From positions 1 to 38,210 of IMG/VR virus record IMGVR_UViG_3300036978_000077: a stretch of 38,210 nt of DNA; one strand, given 5' to 3'. This document shows positions 22,012-31,843 of the stretch, piece after piece. Source of the stretch: a virus. The stretch's first letter is position 1. Each line of letters begins with the position of its first letter. The position numbers and the translations under genes were made by a program. The notes below the pieces were generated by a model. It searched no databases. It saw only the letters and a list, made by a program, of their open reading frames with translations, and was not told where the DNA came from.

Positions 22012-23654
22012 TTAATTGAATCTTGAGTAGTGATTCTGTTATCGTCTTGAGTCAATAAGAATGGCTCATCTCCTAAGTCTAAGATAGATGGTAAACAATC
22101 AGCATCTGAGTCACCACATTGTACCTTAACAACCTTATTCTCTTTCTCAAGTAAGTCAATAGCAAATGAACCTAAGTAGGTATCAGCATCTGACCAATCA
22201 ATAGTTGGGAATGCATTATCTTGAGGAAACATCAATACACCATTGACATAGCAATTGTCATAGTAGAATATGGTAGATAAGAAATCAAGAACATATTCGG
22301 GTAGTCTACCAAAATGAAATGTCCATTGTTTAAGACGATTCACATAGTTAGCTGACCACTTACCTGATGCATATCTAAATGTGTTGGCATTGGTCACGTA
22401 TTGCGCCTTAGACCTTCTACCCTCAAGTCTAATCATTGGTAGAAATGAAGAGCCACCAAAAGCTAAGTTGAATTGGTCTTGAGCATTACAACCTTCTATC
22501 TTAAAATACTTGCACGTATCATTGTAATCTCCTAAATCAAAGACCTCAGAGTATTCTACAAAGGTTGATGACTCAGCAGCTAAATTAACATAAACTGAAT
22601 CAAGGAATACAAATGCACCATTATCCATTGCTTGACCTCTTATAGTTAATGGTTCAGCAAATGCACCAGTAGTAACTTGAAAGGTAAATGTACCAACACC
22701 AGTTACATAGTTTGGTGTAACTGAGCCACCTGATGGTGCAATAACAAATACTCTTACATCTTGTATTGCATCAATCTTAATTGTTACATTATAGACTGAA
22801 TCCTCTTCAGCACAAAGTGATGAATCACTAACCATTAATGCTTGGTCACCAATTAGTACATCAGTAAATACTGCTTGACCACCAGTAATCTCCCACACAC
22901 CATCAGTCAAATCCCAACCTAAACCACTTGTACCAATTGGCACTTCACCATTAAAGTTAGGATTCTCAACACCATATCTTGAGCATCCATTTTCACAAGG
23001 GTCTGTTATAGCTAAACGATGGCATCCAATACCTATTTCTTGAGATGACATTGGAATGGCAGCAGTAACCTTATTGTCTTTTATTGTAGTTATAAAGTCA
23101 GTTACTGGTGCAACATAGTCTAATGTTATTGGGTCTACCCATCCCAACTGCATATCAGTTCCTACACCCCAAGCACCCACTTGTAGATTGAAACAACCTA
23201 CAAATGTTGTTGAGGTAAAGTTGACTTGTAATGATAGGTCACCATTGATAGCTGCTTGAGTTGATAGGTAGATGGTATAATTTCCAGCAGTATAGAATGT
23301 GAATGACTCACCACCTTGTAGTGTTACCAATAACTCACCCTCTGTTAGTTCAGTAACAAGTATCACTAATCTATATACTTCATAAGGGTAAGGTGTGGTA
23401 AACGTAACAGATGCACTACCATTAGATGGTTCAGTTGAGCATACCTCACTACCTTCTAATTCCCAAATGACTGAACCAAGATTACTAACTGGTAACTTAT
23501 CTGTACAATCAGGTGCTTCTACTTGAAAGAATAACTCATCATTAAGGTCAACCAATTGTTTGTAGTCACTATTGCCACATTCAATGCATCCAGTATTAAG
23601 TTCCTCTTCAGTATAGAAGATAATAGGTTGATTTGGAATTGATGTAAAACTCAT
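21993..23654 (-). CDS. Tail tip/baseplate protein with carbohydrate-binding-like domain
   Basis: This 553-aa protein has a beta-rich N-terminal part, a middle domain (about residues 230-360) that starts ENPNFNGEV and has the strand pattern of a CBM4/9-like jelly roll, and a C-terminal part with KQWTFHFGRLPEYVLDFL. It follows the hub-type 652-aa gene with a 4-base overlap. It is probably a tail-tip protein that touches surface glycans; the domain call is from pattern only. Confidence 0.5.
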   Translation of the reverse strand: MSFTSIPNQPIIFYTEEELNTGCIECGNSDYKQLVDLNDELFFQVEAPDCTDKLPVSNLGSVIWELEGSEVCSTEPSNGSASVTFTTPYPYEVYRLVILVTELTEGELLVTLQGGESFTFYTAGNYTIYLSTQAAINGDLSLQVNFTSTTFVGCFNLQVGAWGVGTDMQLGWVDPITLDYVAPVTDFITTIKDNKVTAAIPMSSQEIGIGCHRLAITDPCENGCSRYGVENPNFNGEVPIGTSGLGWDLTDGVWEITGGQAVFTDVLIGDQALMVSDSSLCAEEDSVYNVTIKIDAIQDVRVFVIAPSGGSVTPNYVTGVGTFTFQVTTGAFAEPLTIRGQAMDNGAFVFLDSVYVNLAAESSTFVEYSEVFDLGDYNDTCKYFKIEGCNAQDQFNLAFGGSSFLPMIRLEGRRSKAQYVTNANTFRYASGKWSANYVNRLKQWTFHFGRLPEYVLDFLSTIFYYDNCYVNGVLMFPQDNAFPTIDWSDADTYLGSFAIDLLEKENKVVKVQCGDSDADCLPSILDLGDEPFLLTQDDNRITTQDSINLYQEN

Positions 23655-25609
23655 CTTAATATCTTATTAGACTTTAGTTCAAACGATGCTTCTTGTTCAA
23701 TGATTGATTTAACATCAACCTTCTTAATGTAACCTTCAATAGTTCTTAGTGGGTCATTCCATCTACCAAATGATATTGGTCTTGATGTGTTATTAAGTAT
23801 CTCTTCAATCTCAATCATTGTCAATGGTCGTTCAAAATTATAGATTAATCTTAATATTGAATTCGGGTCAACTGGTTGTAATACATTTGGAAATGGTTCA
23901 CCTATAGCATCGAACTGAGTTGTGTAGATGTCATATGTGTTTTCAATGGTTGCAGTAACTGCTGGAAATGTGTCATCAACTCTCGCCCAAACATTGGCAG
24001 TTACTTCGTCACCTTCATTACAAACCACAACCCAAGTTATATTGCAAACTGCAATCATTGTTATTGGGTCAGCTAAAATAGCTAATTGAGTATAATCTTG
24101 AATGTATACACCAGCACCATCTGACCTTATTAATTGAGCATATGCTTCATAAACATTGCTCACAATTATAGTCGTTTGAAATGTATATGTTCCAGTATAT
24201 GGAATTGTATATTTAAAGAAATCAAAATTATTGCTTGGGTCGATTATCTCATTGCCAAATTTCACGTAAGGTCTAAAGGTCGCAAGGTAGTATGATGTGA
24301 ATACATCACTAATACTCCAAGATTGCAATGGACTTGAATTACTTGTTGCTTGAACTTGAGTACTTCCAGCATTAAAACCTTGAATATATGAATAGATGCC
24401 ATTTGGATATCCACCAATCCAATTGTATGCTACATTATCATTTGTATAATCTCCATTGTATATTGTTTGACCAATACCATATGGGTCAAATTGACGAGCA
24501 TATCCTTTATCTTCAGCAATAAACCAATATGATTGTATTATGAATGTATCATTATTATAATTTTCATTGCTATGAACATAAGTATCTTCAATGACATTAG
24601 TATCAAATACTATTTTATCACTACTAAGACCTAATACATTAGATGTATTACACTCACCAATAAGTCCAAATATCTCATCTTTAAATCCTTTAAATGAGTT
24701 TTGAAAGAATGTACAAGCCGTCTCTCCATTGTTACATTCGTGTTGTTCAAGAAATGGATTAGAGCCAAAGTTGATTGATGCATATTGAGCAGCAGTATCA
24801 TACTTTAATGTTATATCAGGTTGATTATATAAATTAAGTGATGCGCCTTGTTGATTAAAGTATGTTGCTGGTTCTATTCTAAGTAATGGCTTTTGATTTG
24901 GTAATACCTCTATTACCATTCCAAGTCTTATTTTTTTATTTAATGCAGTAAATAAATCAACAAATGATACAATTGCTGGGTCTTTAGTTTCATTAATTAT
25001 TGATAAACCAGTTGTAACAAGGTCAAAGTTTCCATCATTTGCAAAATCAAATGAATAATAGTTACTATCAAAGTCAACTAAGTTATCTGACATACAACTT
25101 ACAAGATGCTTAAATGCATCATATATGCTTACACCATAACAAGGATAACCATATGTACCATCTGATGGTTTAAACATCATTACCTTTCGTTGAATTGGTG
25201 GTACTATAGATTCAAGATTCTTTGTTATAATGCTATTTAAAGGAAATGGTATTGACTTATTGTTATTAATCTTAGTTGAGAATGAGTCATCATACAACTT
25301 GGTTGTAACACTACATCTATCAAGGTCAAATACGCATTCACTTACTACGATATACCCATTAGTTAATCTTTTCCAAATACCAGCACAAAGGTATTGAACC
25401 TGAACTTTAATTAGTGAACACCCACCAGTTTCAATTAGATTATTATAGATATATTCATAAACACCACCAACAAAAATAAGGTCATTATTAAATGATACTA
25501 TTCTTGAATTAATGGTCGTATCTTCTCCAATTGTGAAACCGAAATCATTAGCATTAGTAGGTTGACCTCTATCAGCACCATCAATTAAGAATCTTATGTC
25601 TACTGCCAT
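23651..25609 (-). CDS. Tail tip/hub protein
   Basis: This 652-aa protein starts AVDIRFLIDGADRGQPTNA, with beta-rich segments and a C-terminal FERPLTMIEIEEILNNTSRP. It comes directly after the tape measure (10-base overlap), the place of distal tail or tail hub proteins in siphophages. It is rich in Tyr and Asn. I see no enzymatic motif. Its role in baseplate assembly is inferred from position. Confidence 0.55.
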   Translation of the reverse strand: MAVDIRFLIDGADRGQPTNANDFGFTIGEDTTINSRIVSFNNDLIFVGGVYEYIYNNLIETGGCSLIKVQVQYLCAGIWKRLTNGYIVVSECVFDLDRCSVTTKLYDDSFSTKINNNKSIPFPLNSIITKNLESIVPPIQRKVMMFKPSDGTYGYPCYGVSIYDAFKHLVSCMSDNLVDFDSNYYSFDFANDGNFDLVTTGLSIINETKDPAIVSFVDLFTALNKKIRLGMVIEVLPNQKPLLRIEPATYFNQQGASLNLYNQPDITLKYDTAAQYASINFGSNPFLEQHECNNGETACTFFQNSFKGFKDEIFGLIGECNTSNVLGLSSDKIVFDTNVIEDTYVHSNENYNNDTFIIQSYWFIAEDKGYARQFDPYGIGQTIYNGDYTNDNVAYNWIGGYPNGIYSYIQGFNAGSTQVQATSNSSPLQSWSISDVFTSYYLATFRPYVKFGNEIIDPSNNFDFFKYTIPYTGTYTFQTTIIVSNVYEAYAQLIRSDGAGVYIQDYTQLAILADPITMIAVCNITWVVVCNEGDEVTANVWARVDDTFPAVTATIENTYDIYTTQFDAIGEPFPNVLQPVDPNSILRLIYNFERPLTMIEIEEILNNTSRPISFGRWNDPLRTIEGYIKKVDVKSIIEQEASFELKSNKILR

Positions 25610-28600
25610 TGGTATCTTGAATCAATTGAGTTATTAAATCTTGTCTTAGATTGTCTTAAATCCTTTCTTAATCCCTTTAATTCAGCCTCCATAGTTTTAG
25701 AGTTTAATGTAGCATTTACATTAACACCTACCTCTTTAGCTTTTGAGTTAAGCATATAGTTCATCAATGCTGGACGAACATACCTATCTTGAATTAACTT
25801 CTTAAAGGCATCAGAGGATTGATTTAACGCATTCAATTCTCTACGATGTGCAGATGTTTGTTTTCTGTTAACGATGTACTCACCTTGCTCTGCTTCTACC
25901 ATCGTACCTCCTTGACTATGTCTCTTACCACCAATCTCTCCACCTTTTTCAAACTTAGGTATTGGTTTTGCTAATGCTGCTGCTAATTGAATACCACCAG
26001 CAATACCAATCAATGCTGCTAATGGTGGATTTGGTGGAGGACCAGCAAGTGCAGCCATAATACCACGAGCAGTTGAAAGACCAATCTCAAAGACTGCAAG
26101 TGCTTTATCAGCAACTGCTTGTTTTTGTTTTTGAACTCTTATAGCATCTTGTGTCTTTTTTTCAAGTGCTGCACGAGATTTAATCTTATCACGTTCTAAC
26201 TGGTCTGAATCATTAATAGCTTTTAATTCAGCCTCACTTGATTTAGTAATATCTTCTATTCTTAATTCAGTTGCTTGTTGACTTAATGCATTTAGTTCAC
26301 CAAATATATTGACTACTGCATCTAAGTATTCAAATGCTTTATCAGTTCTTGATTGTTGTTCAGCATTTAACTTAGCAGTAGTATCTGCATTAATCTTAAT
26401 GACTGCTGCATTGTATGCTTCCTCACCAAGTAACTTCTTATCAAGTGCATTGATAGCCTTTTGACCTTCATCTTCAATCAATTTAATCCTTTGCTCAGAT
26501 GTGGCAATACCTAATATCAATGCTGCTTGATTCTCTGCATTATCAATGTCAATACGTTTGTTTGCCTCTACTACTTTAGCTTGAGTTATAGCAGCATCAG
26601 TCTTAGCTATAATAGACTTTCTGTTTGCTTCTTTGACCTCAAGTGAACTATTAGATGATTCGTTTGCTTTTATCTCAGCCTCACCCCTTGCACGTATTAA
26701 TTTTAATTCATCTTCCAATGTAGTTACACCTAACAACTTTTGCAATTCAAATGCTTGAACTCTTAGGTTTAACTCTTCTTGTATTCCTTTGTTCTTAATA
26801 TCTTGAATCTTCTTGACATTGTTTGCAGTCAATAACTCAAGGTCAGCAAATGATGCTTTGTTGACATCTATGAGTGCTTGTAATTTATTCTTTTCAATCT
26901 CAAAGGTCTTATTAGCTATTGCAATCTCTTCTTCAATAGTTGCAGTACCACCTACCTTTTTTGCTTCCAGTATCTTTACTTCATTTTCAATTGCTTTGTT
27001 TGTTGCATCCAATCTTATTTGAGCAACTTTCTCTACTAACTGGGCATCAATAAGTGCAATGGTTGATGCTCTTAGTTTGGCATTGTCAATACTTGACTTA
27101 GCAGCAGCCTTTTCTATTTCTGCTTCTTTCTTAGCTTGGTCAATCTTATTCTGAACTGATTCACCATCGACAATCTCCAATCTTTTTAATCCATTTATTT
27201 CAGCCTTTAGCCTATCTTCAATCAACTTATCATTAAGTTCTTTTAGTTTTGATGCATTCTCTTTGGCAGCATCTGTATCAATGATGTTAATGGATGCTTG
27301 AGCCGTTGTAGATATCTCAGTTTTGATATTAGCAATGTTTGCTCTTACCTCACCTAATGCCTTAGTAGTTGTTTCTTTTTGTTTCTCTAAGTCTTTAATT
27401 GCAGCCTGATTAGTTGATATAGATAATGCTGCACCATCTCGTGTTGACTTAGATGCTAAATCAATGGCTCTTTGTTTTGCTTCAATCTCCCTTGTTATTA
27501 GTGCTTCTTGCTCTATTAACTTTTCTCTTTGTGCTACTTGTGGCTTTAACTGACTATTGATTTCTTCTTGTGCATCACGTTGAATCTTTCTTCTATCTGC
27601 TTCTTGTTGCGTTAACTTACCTCCACTAACCAATAACTTATCATTGAGTTCAGTTCGTTCTTGTGTTTGTTTTCTTATCTCATCAGTAGCAGCCTTATTA
27701 AGTTTTTCTTGTTCAGCAATCAAGTCATTAAACTTCTTTGATGCTGCTGCATTGAGTTGGTATACTTGATACAATGCGCCAAGAACTAAAACCAATGCAC
27801 CAATACCAGTAGCAGCAATTGAAACCTTCAACAAGTCAAGGCTTTTCTTGGTTGCTAATGTAGCCACCGCTGCACCTTCCTCAGCCGTTGTTAATGCAGC
27901 AACTGAACCAGTAGCAGTATTGGTTACCACTACCTTTTCCTTTAAGAAGATATTCTGCAATGCTATCTTAGTCGCACCTTGACCAGTTACCAAGTTTGCT
28001 ATTTCTTGCAACCCAGTTAGTAATGCTAATGCGCCTTGAGTTCTTGCAATGGTCTTTTGTAAATCTTCACTCTCAACACCAAAAGCAGCAGCAGCACCTT
28101 GAGCAATTGAGAAACCAGCAGCAAGTCCTTTGGCAGCACCTACCGCTGCATCGAATTTAAAGGTGTCCGATGCTAAGACCTTAACCCTTTCTTGAGTATC
28201 ACTAACTTGGTCTTGTAGTTTACCAGCCTCAATTGATAGTTTCTGAAATGCAGCACTACCTTCTTGACCAGCAGCCTCAAGTTTTGATAGTTCTTCTTTT
28301 AATTCTCTTAATCTACCTTTGAGTGATTGAGTTCTTTTACTTGTAGCATCAGTACCATTTGATGTATCTGTTAATGTCTTTTGGTACTTGGCTAATGCTT
28401 CTTTTGCTTTAAGAGTTTCAAATGCATTCTCTTTAACAACTTTGCCTAATGAGATTGCAGCCTTGCTAAATTTGATTGATTCACCAGTTAGCTTATTAAG
28501 TGCATCACGATTTTTATTGATGTTAGCAATGTTGCTATTGATTGCCTTAGATACTTCTTGTGAACTAAATGCTGCACCCATTGCTTTACCCATAGCTTTA

Positions 28601-28731
28601 TAAGCATCTGCACCTTCTTTAGCAGCAGCCTCTGCACTATCTCCTATCTGCTTATTGGCATTTATAATAGTATCTGTTACCGCCTTTAACGATGCTGCTT
28701 GTGCTTCGTACTCAATAATTACTTTAGCCAC
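25600..28731 (-). CDS. Tape measure protein
   Basis: This 1043-aa protein is the longest gene in the window. It is dominated by coiled-coil, Lys/Glu/Ala-rich helices, with a hydrophobic stretch near residues 305-325 (GIGALVLVLGALY) and another near 930-955 (PPLAALIGIAGGIQLAAA). A glycine-rich stretch (EKGGEIGGKRHSQGG) follows, and then a globular tail. These are standard features of siphophage tape measures that set tail length and form a channel. It begins 8 bases inside the end of the tail-chaperone frame, as expected. Confidence 0.95.
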   Translation of the reverse strand: MAKVIIEYEAQAASLKAVTDTIINANKQIGDSAEAAAKEGADAYKAMGKAMGAAFSSQEVSKAINSNIANINKNRDALNKLTGESIKFSKAAISLGKVVKENAFETLKAKEALAKYQKTLTDTSNGTDATSKRTQSLKGRLRELKEELSKLEAAGQEGSAAFQKLSIEAGKLQDQVSDTQERVKVLASDTFKFDAAVGAAKGLAAGFSIAQGAAAAFGVESEDLQKTIARTQGALALLTGLQEIANLVTGQGATKIALQNIFLKEKVVVTNTATGSVAALTTAEEGAAVATLATKKSLDLLKVSIAATGIGALVLVLGALYQVYQLNAAASKKFNDLIAEQEKLNKAATDEIRKQTQERTELNDKLLVSGGKLTQQEADRRKIQRDAQEEINSQLKPQVAQREKLIEQEALITREIEAKQRAIDLASKSTRDGAALSISTNQAAIKDLEKQKETTTKALGEVRANIANIKTEISTTAQASINIIDTDAAKENASKLKELNDKLIEDRLKAEINGLKRLEIVDGESVQNKIDQAKKEAEIEKAAAKSSIDNAKLRASTIALIDAQLVEKVAQIRLDATNKAIENEVKILEAKKVGGTATIEEEIAIANKTFEIEKNKLQALIDVNKASFADLELLTANNVKKIQDIKNKGIQEELNLRVQAFELQKLLGVTTLEDELKLIRARGEAEIKANESSNSSLEVKEANRKSIIAKTDAAITQAKVVEANKRIDIDNAENQAALILGIATSEQRIKLIEDEGQKAINALDKKLLGEEAYNAAVIKINADTTAKLNAEQQSRTDKAFEYLDAVVNIFGELNALSQQATELRIEDITKSSEAELKAINDSDQLERDKIKSRAALEKKTQDAIRVQKQKQAVADKALAVFEIGLSTARGIMAALAGPPPNPPLAALIGIAGGIQLAAALAKPIPKFEKGGEIGGKRHSQGGTMVEAEQGEYIVNRKQTSAHRRELNALNQSSDAFKKLIQDRYVRPALMNYMLNSKAKEVGVNVNATLNSKTMEAELKGLRKDLRQSKTRFNNSIDSRYQWQ

Positions 28732-29038
28732 GTTGTTGAGATTTTATGAACGATTCAAATTTAGTCAAAAATAAGTCAACATCACTTTTCATTAATTGAT
28801 TATATGCAACTACGTCACCATCAACTATGGTCATTACTTGATTTTTAATTCTCGTGGTCGTTTCACTCGCTCGGTATCGTGGTGAGAGTCTAAGTGGTTC
28901 AATGCTTTGATTAGGTTGCGTTGTGCCTCCACGTTGTACTCCCATAATTTCTGAAAGTCGCTTGGAGACATAGACATTAAGGGTATTAGCGGCTCTATAC
29001 CCAGTCGTGAAAAAAAATCGTGTGAACCCTCCTTGCAC
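28724..29038 (-). CDS. Tail assembly chaperone, T part in the -1 frame (G/T frameshift)
   Basis: This frame is -1 to the G gene and stays open from before 29038 to the tape-measure gene. It reads through the slippery run at 29010-29017, so a frameshift there gives a fusion of G residues 1-158 with 95 further residues (about 253 aa). The last 36 residues (from VMTIVDGDVVAYNQL) look like a typical T domain, with the DxxAYNxL pattern. They also start with an ATG overlapping the G stop (TAATG at 28834), so separate translation is an alternative. In lambda-type tails the G/T fusion binds the tape measure during tail assembly. Confidence 0.65.
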   Translation of the reverse strand: MQGGFTRFFFTTGYRAANTLNVYVSKRLSEIMGVQRGGTTQPNQSIEPLRLSPRYRASETTTRIKNQVMTIVDGDVVAYNQLMKSDVDLFLTKFESFIKSQQRG

Positions 29039-29484
29039 ATCTTTTCAAAGACTTCTAACTTTTCCTTGTGAATATCGTTGTTGATGATTGTAGGGTCTTC
29101 ATCATCACGTATAATCCAAGTGGCTGCAATGTTAAGTAACAAGTCACGATGGATAATGGTATCTTGCCTCTCTCGAATTATGTGAATGTATGTAGCAACC
29201 AATGCTGCATTCTTAGGATTGGTTAACCCAGCACTTAATGCTTTCTCCATTCCTTCAAGAATCATTTCCATCTCACTACCACTTATACCTGAACTCAATC
29301 GTTCAAGTAATGCCATAGACATTGAGAATCGTTCTAATGGCATATTGGTCTCTTTAGGAAATCTCAAGTAGTTATACCCATTGTGAGTGAATACCTTAAC
29401 TAAGTTGTAACTTGATTGTTTTTGATTCCATCTATTGAATCGATGCCATAACTTGACTGGCATTAATCTTCTGAATAACTTCAT
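28834..29484 (-). CDS. Tail assembly chaperone, G part
   Basis: This 216-aa, mostly helical protein lies directly upstream of the tape measure in the position of phage tail chaperone G. It carries a run of eight T at residues 156-159, which can act as a -1 slippery site, and a second possible slip at TTA AAA ATC near its end. The start at 29484 overlaps the upstream gene by 53 bases; an ATG at 29463 is the other candidate. The function is assigned from position and the frameshift arrangement. Confidence 0.65.
   Translation of the reverse strand: MKLFRRLMPVKLWHRFNRWNQKQSSYNLVKVFTHNGYNYLRFPKETNMPLERFSMSMALLERLSSGISGSEMEMILEGMEKALSAGLTNPKNAALVATYIHIIRERQDTIIHRDLLLNIAATWIIRDDEDPTIINNDIHKEKLEVFEKMCKEGSHDFFSRLGIEPLIPLMSMSPSDFQKLWEYNVEAQRNLIKALNHLDSHHDTERVKRPRELKIK
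29010..29017 (-). promoter_or_regulatory. Slippery site for -1 ribosomal frameshifting
   Basis: The minus strand has TTTTTTTT. In the G frame it reads GAT TTT TTT TCA, so T TTT TTT is a perfect X XXY YYZ heptamer. The -1 frame after it is open for 95 codons to the tape-measure start. No stimulatory hairpin was looked for by folding. Confidence 0.7.
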
Positions 29485-29692
29485 CTATTGTGTTATTGCT
29501 AACCAACCTATCAAGATTGGTTAAGGTTAAAATTGTACTACCTTGATTCTCTACTACCATCATTATTGAATTGACATTGACCAGCACTTTGCAGTCTCCT
29601 AAATCAATTGCAGATAGTTCTTGTAACTCTTCATCTTCAATGTTCTTATTGTATTCAATCAATGTAGACTTTAAGACGATAAAGTTAGCCAT
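29432..29692 (-). CDS. Small protein before the tail chaperones
   Basis: This 86-aa protein begins ANFIVLKSTLIEYNKNIED and ends with a helix. It is strand-rich, with no recognised domain. It lies between the Zn-ribbon protein and the G chaperone, overlapping the latter by 53 bases. The position hints at a tail-completion role; not established. Confidence 0.5.
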   Translation of the reverse strand: MANFIVLKSTLIEYNKNIEDEELQELSAIDLGDCKVLVNVNSIMMVVENQGSTILTLTNLDRLVSNNTIDEVIQKINASQVMASIQ

Positions 29693-29695
29693 AGG

Positions 29696-29902
29696 TCACC
29701 AGTATTCATGTGGGCATTGTGCATCTTCTACCCTTGTTTTAGCTGGTAGGAAGCACCCACAAGCATTGCATAGATTCAATCTCTTATACCTATGTTGACA
29801 ATTGTTACAGATAGCAGTTCGTTCACTACTTAGTTTCTTATTCTTAGAACTTGCAGTAAGGTAGTAGTACCACCCTCTGATGATTGCTGATAACTTATTC
29901 AT
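29696..29902 (-). CDS. Zinc-ribbon small protein
   Basis: This 68-aa protein has Cys at 32, 35, 45, 48, 50 and 63 (CNNC then CNACGC and CPHEYW), a clear zinc-ribbon arrangement. The N-terminal helix (SAIIRGWYYYLTA) is hydrophobic and may contact a partner. Such ribbons are common in Bacteroidota phage structural blocks, but their role is not settled. It overlaps the previous gene's end by 8 bases. Confidence 0.7.
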   Translation of the reverse strand: MNKLSAIIRGWYYYLTASSKNKKLSSERTAICNNCQHRYKRLNLCNACGCFLPAKTRVEDAQCPHEYW

Positions 29903-30242
29903 TGGTAAGATTTACAATGGATGGTTCAGCATCACTAACGGCAATGCTAAAGTCAATGCAAGTATAGGTGTCAGCACCTATGGTTAAGTCTTGTCTTGTG
30001 CCGTTTGGTGTATCTGTTGTTATCCATAAGGTATAACCTTGTAGTGGGTCAATTAACACACCTTCAATGGTAATGTTACCAAACTCATCACTAATGGATA
30101 CAAAAGTCTGAATACGACCAGTAGCCTTATACTGAATGCAGACAAGGTAAGATGTATCGGGTTGTGCTACTCCAAAGGTTAGACCAGTAGCACATACATC
30201 TACATAGCTTCCTGAATCGTAACAAGGTGAACAAATGCTCAT
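29895..30242 (-). CDS. Hypothetical protein after the large terminase
   Basis: This 115-aa protein starts at the ATG at 30242, overlapping the terminase stop by 4 bases; the longer frame to 30284 would start with TTG. The sequence is beta-rich with Cys pairs near the start (CSPC) and middle. It resembles a small Ig-like or decoration protein by composition only. Confidence 0.5.
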   Translation of the reverse strand: MSICSPCYDSGSYVDVCATGLTFGVAQPDTSYLVCIQYKATGRIQTFVSISDEFGNITIEGVLIDPLQGYTLWITTDTPNGTRQDLTIGADTYTCIDFSIAVSDAEPSIVNLTNE

Positions 30243-31519
30243 AGGTATCTTTTTAAAATTGCATTTACAAAATAACGAAAACAATCTAAGAAATCTGCTC
30301 TTTCAGATAAATTCTTTCTGTTTGACTTTATGATACCACCATCAGCATTACATTGTACTTGTTTAGCATCGTATACAAGACCTTTGCACTTTACTGAGTT
30401 GACTTTAATATCTAATCGTGTTAGTGCATTGTTGCAGTCTATTCGACTATTGTAGTGGGTTGGATTAGCTGGTATGATTATCTGTGAGTCAGCAAGGTGT
30501 AACCTTCTTTTGATTTGGGTGTAGGCTGATGAGTTATCACGTTGTTGGATGCTCCTACCTGAACCCATTGCATCACCAGTTATTCTTAGTAGACCACGAG
30601 GTACATTCAATCCTTCAACATAATCACAGAAAGCATCAATACTACCCTTATCAATGTTTATCTCACCAATGACTGAACAACCTTTAGTTGTATGCTGCTG
30701 AATGATTAATGCTGATAGTGGGTTGATGTTGAAATCGACTGAGATAAATACTGGTAGATTAGGATTCAGAGTTAGTGAATCGTCTATGTGTCTTTCATCA
30801 TCCCAAGCATAAAGGAATGGATTTGAAACATCGTCCATTACATCCCAGTCACCTTCAACAAATCGTGCATACTGAATAGGTGGTAACTCTTTAAGTGACT
30901 CTAAGTAGTCTTGACTAATGTATGGGTTATCTGTTATGCGTGAATTGATGTAAGACCATTTCTCAGGTAGTGTATTGTTTCTCCACCTTTCATAGATTAC
31001 TGTCTTAACCCAGTTGTTAGCTGGGTTGCAAGTAGCCAAACATACTATTGGTGGTTCACCTATTGCCTTGTTCCAACTACCTATACGTTCTTGTACCTTG
31101 TAGAATGTTGCTTCTTGCAACTCGTTTACTTCGTCAAGACCAGCACCATTCACCTCAAGACCTCTGAACCTATTTAAGTCCTTATCATCGTCATATGACT
31201 CTGCCATAAAGATTAACTCTGAACCATTGACGAACTTAACCACGTTAGTTCCTAAGTGCCACTCTTTGACATAGGCATTAAGACCATCGTTAAGTATTGA
31301 ACTGAATGAGGGGAATGTTGTACGTTTAAGGTCAGGTAATGTTTTACGAATGATTACCCATCTTGAACGAGGATACTTCAATGCTAATGCTGATAAGGTG
31401 ATAAGCAACCACCATGTCTTGCCACCACGAATTGCACCACCAAAGACAATGACTTTCTTTTCACCATTGAGTGCTAACTTGTATGCTTTGCTCTGTCTGC
31501 TGGTTAGCGTTATGTTCAT
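30239..31519 (-). CDS. terL: Terminase large subunit
   Basis: This 426-aa protein has the Walker A motif GGAIRGGKT (residues 27-35), GAGLDEVNE with the Walker B Asp129 and catalytic Glu130, and LATCNP as coupling motif III. The C-terminal RNase H-like nuclease shows ISVDFNINP, GDAMGSG and DFLDCFRYF, giving the three metal-binding Asp. It pumps DNA into the procapsid and cuts concatemers. It overlaps the small subunit by 4 bases. The length is normal and all key residues are present. Confidence 0.95.
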   Translation of the reverse strand: MNITLTSRQSKAYKLALNGEKKVIVFGGAIRGGKTWWLLITLSALALKYPRSRWVIIRKTLPDLKRTTFPSFSSILNDGLNAYVKEWHLGTNVVKFVNGSELIFMAESYDDDKDLNRFRGLEVNGAGLDEVNELQEATFYKVQERIGSWNKAIGEPPIVCLATCNPANNWVKTVIYERWRNNTLPEKWSYINSRITDNPYISQDYLESLKELPPIQYARFVEGDWDVMDDVSNPFLYAWDDERHIDDSLTLNPNLPVFISVDFNINPLSALIIQQHTTKGCSVIGEINIDKGSIDAFCDYVEGLNVPRGLLRITGDAMGSGRSIQQRDNSSAYTQIKRRLHLADSQIIIPANPTHYNSRIDCNNALTRLDIKVNSVKCKGLVYDAKQVQCNADGGIIKSNRKNLSERADFLDCFRYFVNAILKRYL

Positions 31520-31824
31520 TCGTCATCTTTACTTTCCGTTAGCGTTATGACTAATGGTTGAGATACGTTCACGTTATTATCAATGGTTTGTTTTGCTTTG
31601 CCGTATGCCCTATCAAGCAAGACCTCTGCTGCTCTTATATCACCTTTTGTAGCCTTTGCCCTCAAAGCCTTTAATATCGCCTCTGCTGCGCTTAAACCAT
31701 CCTTTTCTTCGCCCATTACATCTGCGAGTAGTTTATCTAACTCAGGTAGCTTACGAGGTCTTCCATTGGGGTTGCCAGTCTGCCCTTTTTTAAACTTATG
31801 CTTCTCAATATCTTTAGCTGCCAT
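31516..31824 (-). CDS. Terminase small subunit-like, DUF5681
   Basis: This 102-aa protein starts with a basic HKFKKGQTGNPNGRPRKLPEL motif, the DUF5681 signature. The helical rest includes AAEVLLDRAYGKAKQ. DUF5681 proteins sit directly before the large subunit and are thought to be the DNA-recognising small terminase. The overlap with terL supports this. Confidence 0.75.
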   Translation of the reverse strand: MAAKDIEKHKFKKGQTGNPNGRPRKLPELDKLLADVMGEEKDGLSAAEAILKALRAKATKGDIRAAEVLLDRAYGKAKQTIDNNVNVSQPLVITLTESKDDE

Positions 31825-31843
31825 CGTGCTGTTTTTCTGCTGT

